Origin: an uncultured Collinsella sp.
GTDB taxonomy: Bacteria > Actinomycetota > Coriobacteriia > Coriobacteriales > Coriobacteriaceae
NCBI GenBank assembly: GCA_900751755.1
Contig: CAADSP010000102.1
Location: 1-14,178, forward strand
Direction of reading: 5' to 3'
DNA length: 14,178 nucleotides
Within the stretch, counting starts at the first letter, position 1. Each line of letters begins with the position of its first letter. This document shows positions 6,333 to 13,550 of the stretch, one piece after another. Under the pieces are notes generated by a model. That model made no database searches, had not been told where the DNA came from, and was given only the letters and a program-made list of their open reading frames with translations. The position numbers were made by a program, and so were the translations under genes.

Positions 6333-7754
6333 TCACGCTCCCTGTGCGGCAAGCGCCGCGGTCAGGACGATGCCGGCGATCTTGGCGGCCTTGACGTCAT
6401 GCTTGTCGAAATCCTCCAAGGCCACCGAGATGGCGACCGTGGGTGAATCGTAAGGTGCAAAGCCAACGAACATCGAGTTGACGTTGGTGCCGCCAGTCTC
6501 GGCCGAGCCGGTCTTGCCGGCAACCTTGACGCCGGGGATTTGGGCATCGGTGCCGGTGCCGGACTGGACGACGGCAAGCATGGCCTGCTTGACCTGGTCG
6601 GCCGTGGCGGAGCTGACGGCCTGACCCAGCGAGCGGGACTGCGTGGTCTTGACCACGGTTCCGTCCGGGGCGAGTACCTGGGCTACAAAGTACGGGTCCA
6701 TGACCACGCCGCTGTTAGCGATGGCGGCGGCAATCACGGCGTTTTGCATGACGGTGGTCTGCGGGCCGGGCGTGTGGTCCATGCCGACAGGCTGGCCGGC
6801 GCCGGCCCAGGCGGTCTCCCACTCGGTCATGAGCGACGGGTCGGCCATGATGGAGGCCGCGGAGGTCAGGTCCTGGCCGAGCTTTTGGCCGTAGCCAAAG
6901 GCGTTGGCAAACTGCACGAGCGTGTTTGCGCCAACTTCGTTTGCCACCTGGCCGAAGACGACGTTGGAGGACACGGCAAAGGCCTGCTGCAGGCTGATGG
7001 TGCCGTAGCTCTCGTTGGCATAGTTGGTGACCGGTGCGTTGCCGATGTCCATGGAGCCGGGCGCCTGGTAGGTGCTGGTAAGGCTGGCGGTACCGGTCTC
7101 GAGTGCCGCGGAAAGCGTAACGACCTTAAACGTTGAGCCCGGCGTGTACAGCGCGTCCATGGCGCGATTGTACATGGAGCCGTCCTCGCCGCCGCCCGTC
7201 TGCAGCAGGGCATCGATGTTGGTGTTGTCGTAGGTGGGCGAGCTGGCACATGCGAGCACCGCGCCGGTACGCGGGTCGATGACCACTACAGCGCCCTTAA
7301 AGCCCTTGAGTGCCTGCTCGGCCGCCGTCTGGATGCGCGAGTCGATGGTGAGCTTGGCGGTGTTGCCCGGCTGGGTCTGGCCCGCGAGCGACGCGATGGC
7401 GTTGTTCCAGCTGGAGTAGTCCTTAGAACCGGTGAGCGTGTCGTTCATGACGCTCTCGATGGCGGTGGTGCCATACTGCTGGCTCACGTAGCCAACCACG
7501 TGCGCTGCCAGGTTACCGTTGGGGTAGGAGCGTACGTAGGTGCCGTCCTCCTGCTGCAGCGACTCGGCCAGCGTCACGCCGTCGGACGTGATGATGGAGC
7601 CGCGCTGGATGTACTTGGAGCGGGCGATGGTGTGGTTGTTGGTCGGCATGTCCTGATAGTCCTTGGCCTTAATGACCTGGACATAGGTGAGGTTGCCGAT
7701 AAGGATGGCGAACAGCGCCGTAAAGGCGAGCACCGCGCGGGGTAGACGGGTGGC
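6333..7754 (-). CDS. pbpA: Class B penicillin-binding protein, transpeptidase part (5' end broken or fused to RodA)
   Basis: This is a peptidoglycan transpeptidase that cross-links stem peptides outside the membrane, the partner of the SEDS polymerase RodA. After the poly-C tract the protein starts ATRLPRAVLAF, with a membrane anchor, then a short N-terminal domain. The catalytic motifs follow: STFK (serine codon 7134-7136), SSN (about 6963-6971) and KTG (6507-6515). About 473 residues are readable, close to actinobacterial PbpA size. Upstream of 7755 the same frame gives only Pro/Arg-rich shadow sequence, with no ribosome site at its GTG (7928) or ATG (7865). The true N-terminus therefore lies in the RodA frame: one indel in the G10 tract would make a RodA-PBP fusion. 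The stop is at 6333-6335. Confidence 0.88.
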   Translation of the reverse strand, partial: ATRLPRAVLAFTALFAILIGNLTYVQVIKAKDYQDMPTNNHTIARSKYIQRGSIITSDGVTLAESLQQEDGTYVRSYPNGNLAAHVVGYVSQQYGTTAIESVMNDTLTGSKDYSSWNNAIASLAGQTQPGNTAKLTIDSRIQTAAEQALKGFKGAVVVIDPRTGAVLACASSPTYDNTNIDALLQTGGGEDGSMYNRAMDALYTPGSTFKVVTLSAALETGTASLTSTYQAPGSMDIGNAPVTNYANESYGTISLQQAFAVSSNVVFGQVANEVGANTLVQFANAFGYGQKLGQDLTSAASIMADPSLMTEWETAWAGAGQPVGMDHTPGPQTTVMQNAVIAAAIANSGVVMDPYFVAQVLAPDGTVVKTTQSRSLGQAVSSATADQVKQAMLAVVQSGTGTDAQIPGVKVAGKTGSAETGGTNVNSMFVGFAPYDSPTVAISVALEDFDKHDVKAAKIAGIVLTAALAAQGA

Positions 7755-9165
7755 GGGGGGGGGGCCGCCGCAGCGGGGAGCCGACGGAATGGCTGCCGCT
7801 GCCGTAGGAAGACGAGGTGGCAAAGCGCGTGCCCGTCGAGGCGGCGGCAGATGCGACCTGATCATCGGTGATGGCGGCCATGGTGCCGGTGCCGGTAAGC
7901 TCGGCCTCGCGTCCGGTCGCCTCGTCACCGGCGCGCAGCAGGAGCGCGACGATGATAAAGCTCGCCAGCAGAGAGGAGCCGCCCTGACTCATAAAGGGCA
8001 GGGTGACGCCGGTCAGCGGAATCAGGCGGGTTACGCCGCCAACGATCAAGAAGGCCTGGAAGCTGATGGCGGCCGTAAGGCCCGTGGCGCTAAAGGCGGC
8101 GAGGTCGGATTTAGCGCGGGCAGCTGTGGTGAGGCCACGCACGGCAAAGAGCATAAACAGGATGAGCACGGCGCCGCCGCCCAAAAGACCCATCTCCTCG
8201 CCGATGGCCGAGAAGATAAAGTCGGACTCGACGACGGGGATGTTGTTGGCCATGCCGTTGCCGATGCCAACACCGACCAGACCGCCATCGGCAAGCGAGA
8301 AGAGCGACTGGACGATCTGGTAGCCCTGGCCCTGGGCGTCCTTAAACGGATCGACCCAAACCTGGAAACGCACCTGAACGTGAGACAGGAACTTGTAGGC
8401 GCCCACGGCTCCAACGGCTAAGAGCGCAAGGCCGATAACGACATACGAAAAGCGCCCCGTGGCAACGTAGAGCATCAGCAAGAAGATGGTGTAGAACAGC
8501 ACGGCCGAACCCAGGTCGCGTTCGAAGACGACGACGAGCAGGCACACACCCCACACGGCAAACAGCGGCAGCAGCAGTCGCAGGCGAGGGATCTTAAAGC
8601 CCAGGATCTTGCGGTTGGAGATGGAGAGCAGCTCGCGGTTCTCGGCTAGGTAGCCGGCCAGGAACAGGACGATAAAGACCTTGGCGAACTCGCCAGGCTG
8701 GATGGTAAAGCCCGCGATGCGAATCCACAGCTTGGAGCCCGAGATCGTGGTGCCGATAAAGATGGGCAGCATCAGCAGGATGATGCCGATAATGCCAAAG
8801 GTGTACTTGTAGCGCATGACCACGTCGAGGTTTTTGACCAGTGCGAGCGTTCCCACCATGAGCGCCACCGAGACAAACAGGATGATGAGCTGTGAGATGG
8901 CGAGAGCGGGTGCGAGACGCGTCACGAACGTGATACCGATGCCCGAAAGCACAAAGACAATGGGCAGGATGGCGGGGTCGGCACCGGGCGCCAAGATGCG
9001 CACGGCAATGTGGGCCGCGGCAAAGGCGGCAAAGAGGCCGATCGGTACGGCGAGCGTCTCAAAGGAGATGGCAGCGCCCGCGGTGAGGACGTACATCGCA
9101 TACAGCAGGATGACGGGGAACGCCGAGGCGATGAGCAAGAGCAGCTCGGTGTTGCGGCGACTCAT
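7669..9165 (-). CDS. rodA: RodA/FtsW-family SEDS peptidoglycan polymerase (C-terminus frameshifted into the PBP)
   Basis: This is a polytopic membrane glycosyltransferase that polymerises lipid II into glycan strands. The SEDS core (about 1-415) has many membrane segments and family motifs: IQPGEFAKV (155-163), the ERDLGSA motif with likely catalytic Asp217, GQGYQIVQS (279-287), DFIFSAIGEEMG (315-326) and TGVTLPFMSQGGSSLL (385-400). ATG 9165 is chosen for its GGGAG ribosome site; it follows the pstP stop by 16 bp. After about residue 420 a Ser/Thr/Ala-rich cytoplasmic linker runs without a stop to the C10 tract (7755-7764). Beyond it, to the stop at 7669, the frame is a shadow of the PBP gene. 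The real product is probably RodA joined through this linker to the PBP, about 940 residues. Confidence 0.88.
   Translation of the reverse strand: MSRRNTELLLLIASAFPVILLYAMYVLTAGAAISFETLAVPIGLFAAFAAAHIAVRILAPGADPAILPIVFVLSGIGITFVTRLAPALAISQLIILFVSVALMVGTLALVKNLDVVMRYKYTFGIIGIILLMLPIFIGTTISGSKLWIRIAGFTIQPGEFAKVFIVLFLAGYLAENRELLSISNRKILGFKIPRLRLLLPLFAVWGVCLLVVVFERDLGSAVLFYTIFLLMLYVATGRFSYVVIGLALLAVGAVGAYKFLSHVQVRFQVWVDPFKDAQGQGYQIVQSLFSLADGGLVGVGIGNGMANNIPVVESDFIFSAIGEEMGLLGGGAVLILFMLFAVRGLTTAARAKSDLAAFSATGLTAAISFQAFLIVGGVTRLIPLTGVTLPFMSQGGSSLLASFIIVALLLRAGDEATGREAELTGTGTMAAITDDQVASAAASTGTRFATSSSYGSGSHSVGSPLRRPPPRHPSTPRGARLYGAVRHPYRQPHLCPGH
7755..7764. repeat. G10 homopolymer at the RodA/PBP frame break
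   Basis: Ten consecutive G on the + strand (C on the coding strand) mark exactly where coding sense moves from the RodA frame to the PBP frame. A length error or real slippage of one or two bases here would join or separate the two frames. Confidence 0.85.
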
Positions 9166-9181
9166 AAGCGGCACTCCCTTT

Positions 9182-10981
9182 CTAATTCTTATCGGAGGCT
9201 TCGGCCTCGGCGGACTGTTCGGCGGTTTTCTCGGAATCTGATTCGGAGGTCGATCCCTGATTGGTGTTGTCGCGAATCGTTTGCGCGTCGATCACCTGGC
9301 GGGTCTGCTCCTCGTCGATCTGGTGGCGGTACTTGGATATCGTGTCCTGCGCATCGTCGACACTTGTTTGCGGAATGCCCGCCTTGAGGCGGTTTTGCGT
9401 GTCTTCGGGCAGGTCGGACAGCTTGATACTGGTTTCGCTTTCGAGCCAGTGGAGCTTGAGTCCGAGTGGCTTGCCGGGCAGGCCGCGCCAGACGGCGACA
9501 TTGCCTTGGTAGGTACCCAGGTAGTACGAGCCGGTGACGCCCATGTAGGCCCAGATGCCAGCTGCCAGCACAAAGACGAGGGCCAGGATGGCGGCGATAG
9601 TAATGTTGCGGCGACGCACGCGTTGCGCCTCGCGCATAACGCCATCGTCAACCAGGTCAACGACTACTACGGTCACGTTGTCGTGGCCGCCGGCGGCAAG
9701 CGCCGCGTCCACTAGGTTGTCGACGCAGATTTGCGCGGTTGAGGACTGCGTGGCGATGTTCTCGATATCGCTATCGGGAATCATGCTCGAGAGGCCGTCG
9801 GAGCACAGGATCAGGCGGTCGCCTTCCTCGATATGCAGAGTGAAGTGGTCGGCATACATGGCGGGGTCCGAGCCCAGTGCGCGGGTGATGACCGAACGGT
9901 TGGGGTGGACGCGAGCCTCGTCTGCCGTGATCTCGCCAGCGTCCACGAGCTCCTCCACGTAGGAGTGGTCGCGGGTCACGCGGATGAGCGTGCCCTCGTG
10001 GAGCAGGTAGGCGCGAGAGTCGCCCACGTGGGCGATGGCGAGCGTGTCGTTTTCGATATAGGCGCAGGTGGCTGTGCAGCCCATGCCGGGCTTGCCCAGG
10101 CCGTTCAGGGCCGCCTCGATTACGGCGGCGTTGGCTGCCTCGACGGCTGCGGCCAGGCGCGCTGCGTCGGCGGACTGCGGGGCCGTCTTGGCAATAGTCT
10201 CGACGGCGATGGAAGAGGCTACCTCGCCGGCGGCGTGACCGCCCATGCCGTCGCATACGCAAAAGAGCGGCGACTGCACCAGGTAGGAATCCTCATTGTG
10301 CGGGCGCACGCAGCCAACGTCGGAGCGGGCGCCCCACATGAGTTGCGTGGTGGTACCGGCATCATAGGTCGAGTCGGTCTCGATGCGCTCCTCGGTCAGG
10401 GGCTCAAAGCTCATGGTCGAGCCGGGGTCTTTGAGCTTGGCCTCAACGGCGGCAACGTCGATCTCGGCGGTGTCACCGGGAGAGACGGTGTCGGTCTCGG
10501 CGTTTGATTCGGAATCACCGGTGTCCGGGGAGTCGGGCTCCTCGGAAACGCGGGCGGTCGACTCGTCGTCTTGCGGGCTGACGTCTATAGGCTCGGGCGC
10601 CGGCGTAGACGCGGGCGCAACCTCGGATGCCGGGGCCATGGGAAACGCCGGCGCGGCGGGCTCGGGTGCTGCAAACACCGCAGCGCTCTCGTTGATTGCC
10701 GCGGCGACGGGCTCTGCAAAGTGAGCCGGCGCCGGGGTTGCTTCGGGCGCTGTGGACTGTTCCGCAGCATGTGCGCCGATGGGCGCTGCCGCGGCATCCT
10801 CTTCGCCCTCGTTATCGGCGAGATCCGAAATATCATGCGTTACATGCGAAAGAGGCAGGGAGAACACGGTGTCCTCGGGCTCCACGGGTGTGGAGTCCGC
10901 CGGAGCGGCGTGGGCCGGTGCAGCTACGGCGGCAGCCGGTGCCTCGGTCATGGTTGCGGACTTGTTCTCCTCGTCGATCAT
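9182..10981 (-). CDS. pstP: PP2C-family Ser/Thr phosphatase PstP, with long N-terminal extension
   Basis: This is a metal-dependent phosphatase that reverses the phosphorylation made by the operon's kinases. The 599-residue protein has a PP2C domain at about 216-443 with CDGMGGHA (243-250), GDSRAY (320-325), CSDGLS (393-398) and GGHDNVTVV (431-439), supplying the metal-binding aspartates. One membrane segment (about 459-481) and an external domain with the YYLGTYQGNVAVWRGLPG stretch follow, ending in an acidic Ser/Glu tail. Residues 1-215 are an unusual Ala/Pro/Glu-rich, probably disordered extension; PstP proteins normally begin with the PP2C domain. ATG 10981 overlaps the fhaB stop (ATGA), implying coupled translation and supporting this start. 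A later start near the PP2C domain cannot be excluded. Confidence 0.93.
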   Translation of the reverse strand: MIDEENKSATMTEAPAAAVAAPAHAAPADSTPVEPEDTVFSLPLSHVTHDISDLADNEGEEDAAAAPIGAHAAEQSTAPEATPAPAHFAEPVAAAINESAAVFAAPEPAAPAFPMAPASEVAPASTPAPEPIDVSPQDDESTARVSEEPDSPDTGDSESNAETDTVSPGDTAEIDVAAVEAKLKDPGSTMSFEPLTEERIETDSTYDAGTTTQLMWGARSDVGCVRPHNEDSYLVQSPLFCVCDGMGGHAAGEVASSIAVETIAKTAPQSADAARLAAAVEAANAAVIEAALNGLGKPGMGCTATCAYIENDTLAIAHVGDSRAYLLHEGTLIRVTRDHSYVEELVDAGEITADEARVHPNRSVITRALGSDPAMYADHFTLHIEEGDRLILCSDGLSSMIPDSDIENIATQSSTAQICVDNLVDAALAAGGHDNVTVVVVDLVDDGVMREAQRVRRRNITIAAILALVFVLAAGIWAYMGVTGSYYLGTYQGNVAVWRGLPGKPLGLKLHWLESETSIKLSDLPEDTQNRLKAGIPQTSVDDAQDTISKYRHQIDEEQTRQVIDAQTIRDNTNQGSTSESDSEKTAEQSAEAEASDKN

Positions 10982-11394
10982 CGACGGTTCACCTTCATGA
11001 CCACGTCGCCAATCTGGACTTCGTCACCCTCACGCAGCGTCGCGGGCTCCACGAGCTGGCGGCCGTTGACGAGCGTGCCGTTAAGTGAGTTGAGGTCCTC
11101 GATGATGAGCGCCGGGCCCTGCAGCGAAAAGCGCGCGTGCGAGGCCGAAACGAACGGTTCGTTGATGCAGATGTCCGAAGATGGCGAGCGACCGACGATG
11201 ACGGGGCCGAGCATGTCTACGTGAATGCCGCGGATACCGCGCGGACCCTTGTCCACATCGATCGTCCAGATAGCCGAGTCGCGGCGCTGTCCACGCACAA
11301 GTCCCACGCCGGTCTTCATGACGGCGAACAGAAAGATATAGAGCAGGGCGACCAGGACGATGCGGCCTGCAAAAAGGATGATATCGATGTTCAT
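10978..11394 (-). CDS. fhaB: Membrane-anchored FHA-domain protein FhaB
   Basis: This small phosphothreonine-binding adaptor of the cell-wall kinase cluster probably recruits phosphorylated partners to the membrane. The 138-residue protein has one N-terminal membrane segment (about 4-33) and an FHA domain (about 63-136) with GRSPSSD (68-74), SASHARF (83-89) and DLNSLNGTLVNG (100-111), which include the phosphopeptide-binding Arg, Ser, His and Asn residues. ATG 11394 is preceded by AGGGGA, which lies within the last codons of fhaA. Its stop overlaps the pstP start. Size and position match FhaB next to PstP in other actinobacteria. Confidence 0.92.
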   Translation of the reverse strand: MNIDIILFAGRIVLVALLYIFLFAVMKTGVGLVRGQRRDSAIWTIDVDKGPRGIRGIHVDMLGPVIVGRSPSSDICINEPFVSASHARFSLQGPALIIEDLNSLNGTLVNGRQLVEPATLREGDEVQIGDVVMKVNRR

Positions 11395-11400
11395 AAGCGA

Positions 11401-12414
11401 CTATCCCCTAAATTCAAAGGTACTCAGGCCAAACGTCAGCAGATCGCCGTTGCGCAGCGGGCAGCGCGTAATGCGGCGGTTGTTGACGAGCGTGCCGTTG
11501 GTGGAATTGAGGTCCTCGATCGACCAATCCGAGCCCGTAAAGGTGAGCTGGGCGTGGCGGCGCGACACGTTGGGGTCGCGCAGGGCAATGTCGGAAACTG
11601 AGCGCTCGCGACCGATGGTCACCTGTGCGGAGGTGATGCTATGGCTCTCGCCGCTCACGACGTCGACGAGCTGGGCGAGCGGGCGCTGCGGGGCGCGAGT
11701 GCTCGCCATGTTGGAGGCGATGCCGGCTGCGGCGCCTAGGCCCACGGCGGCACCGGTCGCGGCGGCTCCGCCCATGCCGGCAAGCGCGTCGCGCGAGACG
11801 GTCTGAGGCACCGGGATGGGTGCGGCGGCGGGGTCGGGGACGCTAGGCGCGAAGGGGTCTGCCACGGCAAGCGGGTCGGGAGCGGCGGCGCGAGGCGTCG
11901 GCTGCTGCTGGGGCATGGCGGCGGGGCGCTGCTGCTGCGGGGCAGCAAACTGCTGCTGGCCGGCGCGCGGGGCGCTGGCGGCACGGCTTGTCGCGGAGTT
12001 GTTCTGGCCCAGGCCGTTTTGATAGGCGCGCTCTTCTTCGTACAGGCGGCCAAGCGTGGGGGCATCGACGTTCTCGGCAAAGACCGAGAACTTGCCGGCG
12101 CGCAGCTGCGGATCGATCATAAAGCGCACGAGGGGCTCGCCGACAAAGACATAGCGGCGCTTTTCGGCCTGCGCCTTCACAAACTCGCGGACCTCGCGCG
12201 AAAGCTCGGGGTAGAACGGGGCAAGCATGGGATCGTCGTCGGCGGCGATCAGGATGGTATAGAGTGCCGGCGCCGTGTTGACGCCGTTGATCACCAGAGT
12301 CTGATCCTCCATGTCGCGAGCGGCCTGCTTGGCAAGTTTCTTAAAGGAGAACGGGGCACGGGTGGCACCGAAGATGCCGGCCACGTGGTCCTCGAAGATG
12401 TTCAGGAAGTTCAC
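11401..12414 (-). CDS. fhaA: FhaA: DUF3662 plus FHA-domain protein
   Basis: This is a cytoplasmic regulator of peptidoglycan synthesis that binds phosphothreonine proteins made by the cluster's kinases. In mycobacteria FhaA binds the kinase-like domain of the lipid II flippase MviN. The 337-residue protein has an N-terminal DUF3662 domain (about 1-130), a Gln/Pro/Ala-rich linker (about 135-210), a Gly/Ala-rich stretch with GxxxG-like spacing (211-236), and a C-terminal FHA domain (about 246-337) with GRERSVSD, VSRRHAQL and DLNSTNGTLVNN. The start is GTG 12414, with GGAGAG 9 bp upstream, in a 4-bp GTGA overlap with the stop of the upstream kinase-membrane gene. Domain order and neighbours support the name. 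Confidence 0.92.
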   Translation of the reverse strand: MNFLNIFEDHVAGIFGATRAPFSFKKLAKQAARDMEDQTLVINGVNTAPALYTILIAADDDPMLAPFYPELSREVREFVKAQAEKRRYVFVGEPLVRFMIDPQLRAGKFSVFAENVDAPTLGRLYEEERAYQNGLGQNNSATSRAASAPRAGQQQFAAPQQQRPAAMPQQQPTPRAAAPDPLAVADPFAPSVPDPAAAPIPVPQTVSRDALAGMGGAAATGAAVGLGAAAGIASNMASTRAPQRPLAQLVDVVSGESHSITSAQVTIGRERSVSDIALRDPNVSRRHAQLTFTGSDWSIEDLNSTNGTLVNNRRITRCPLRNGDLLTFGLSTFEFRG

Positions 12415-13550
12415 GAAAGATCACTCTCCGTATAGGTTCTTTGGTATCCGAGCAAATATAGGCATATCCCAACGATTATAGAGGATAGGGTTCCCGCAAC
12501 CGCCGCCTTGGCGATGACCGCGGCTGCAAGGCTGGCAATTTCCATATGGTGTGCAAGACAGGACGCCGCTGCGCAGCCGATGCCGGTGACAGCGATGGCG
12601 GCGATTGCGGCAAGGTTTGAGCCCTGGTCGGCACGCTTGGCATGGGCATTGAGCAGCGCGGATGACGCTGCGGCAGTTGCCGCGATCAGCCCAAAGGCAG
12701 TCCAAAGGAGCGGATCTCCCAGCGCTGCGGCAACGTTACCGAGCCCCAGCACGCCTCCGGCTGAAAGCGCGACCGTGGCCAGACGGGCAAAAAGCGCGCC
12801 CATGCCCGTTGCCGCGGCGGCGCTTGCCGGGCCGAGCCAAAATGACGCGACGCCGGCGGCGACCCCAGCTGCCAGGAAGGTATTGCCGGTCAGACAGCCA
12901 AGCGCGAGTGCACAGGTGAGTGCGGCGCTCGCGGCAGCCTCGGTGCGACCCCAGGCGATCCACCAACCGGACATGGCGGCGGCAAAGATCACCGCGACGG
13001 GCAACATCGACAGGATGCCCTGCGCCTGCATGGTGGCGTTGGCCATGAGCACCAAAAAGCCCACAGCCGAGATGGCCGAGCCAATCTGGGGGGCCAGGCC
13101 AGCCGCCGCTCCGATTGCGATAGCCGCAATGACCAGGCCGGGAAGCGCCGCGACCCCGGCCGTTTGCATCAGCAAAAAGCTAAAGGTGCCGCACGTTAGC
13201 GCCGAGATAATGCGCATGGTGTAGTCGCGCGCATGGCTCCAGCGCGTGCCCGCCCAGCCGAGTACGGGGTCGACCTCGATGGCGTCGTCCTCGTAGTGCG
13301 ACGGCTCGATACCGTCGAGCTCCTGCTCGTCATCCGAAAGCTCGCCAACCATTTGCTCCAGGCTGCGACGGCCTTCGCGCACGCTGCCCAGACCGGCAAG
13401 GAGCTGGTCGCAAAATGCCTCGATGCTGTTGGGGCGGTCCTGCGGCATGGGGGAGAGCGCGCTCATGAGCGCAGCCTCGGCTCCCGGGGGAAAGTGTGGT
13501 ATCAGCTCGCTGGGATAGGTGGCGCCGCCGATGATGCGGTCGAGAGAGAC
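12411..13550 (-). CDS. C-terminal part of kinase-membrane protein: kinase C-lobe end plus polytopic membrane domain (frameshifted)
   Basis: From 13550 this frame reads VSLDRIIGG and continues the C-lobe of a Ser/Thr kinase (SALSPMPQDRPNSIEAFCDQ, with the Arg typical of the domain's end). It is followed by an acidic linker (EDDAIEVDP) and about nine or ten Ala/Gly-rich membrane helices, ending in a short tail TYTESDLS. No start codon or ribosome site suits an independent gene: upstream of 13551 the frame is poly-Pro, then shadow sequence. It is therefore the second half of the kinase encoded at 13581-14178, separated from it by the poly-G tract. The membrane domain is not one I recognise. The stop overlaps the fhaA GTG start by 4 bp. 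Confidence 0.8.
   Translation of the reverse strand, partial: VSLDRIIGGATYPSELIPHFPPGAEAALMSALSPMPQDRPNSIEAFCDQLLAGLGSVREGRRSLEQMVGELSDDEQELDGIEPSHYEDDAIEVDPVLGWAGTRWSHARDYTMRIISALTCGTFSFLLMQTAGVAALPGLVIAAIAIGAAAGLAPQIGSAISAVGFLVLMANATMQAQGILSMLPVAVIFAAAMSGWWIAWGRTEAAASAALTCALALGCLTGNTFLAAGVAAGVASFWLGPASAAAATGMGALFARLATVALSAGGVLGLGNVAAALGDPLLWTAFGLIAATAAASSALLNAHAKRADQGSNLAAIAAIAVTGIGCAAASCLAHHMEIASLAAAVIAKAAVAGTLSSIIVGICLYLLGYQRTYTESDLS

Noticed and set aside
7669..7764. Programmed ribosomal frameshift joining RodA and PBP
   Set aside because: A C-run can slip, but I see no clear stimulatory hairpin or internal Shine-Dalgarno signal, and the second poly-G break in the same window makes sequence error more likely.
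7755..7928. Native start of the PBP gene at GTG 7928 or ATG 7865
   Set aside because: No ribosome binding site precedes either codon. The sequence between is a Pro/Arg-rich shadow of the RodA linker frame, and the natural membrane anchor begins only after the G10 tract.
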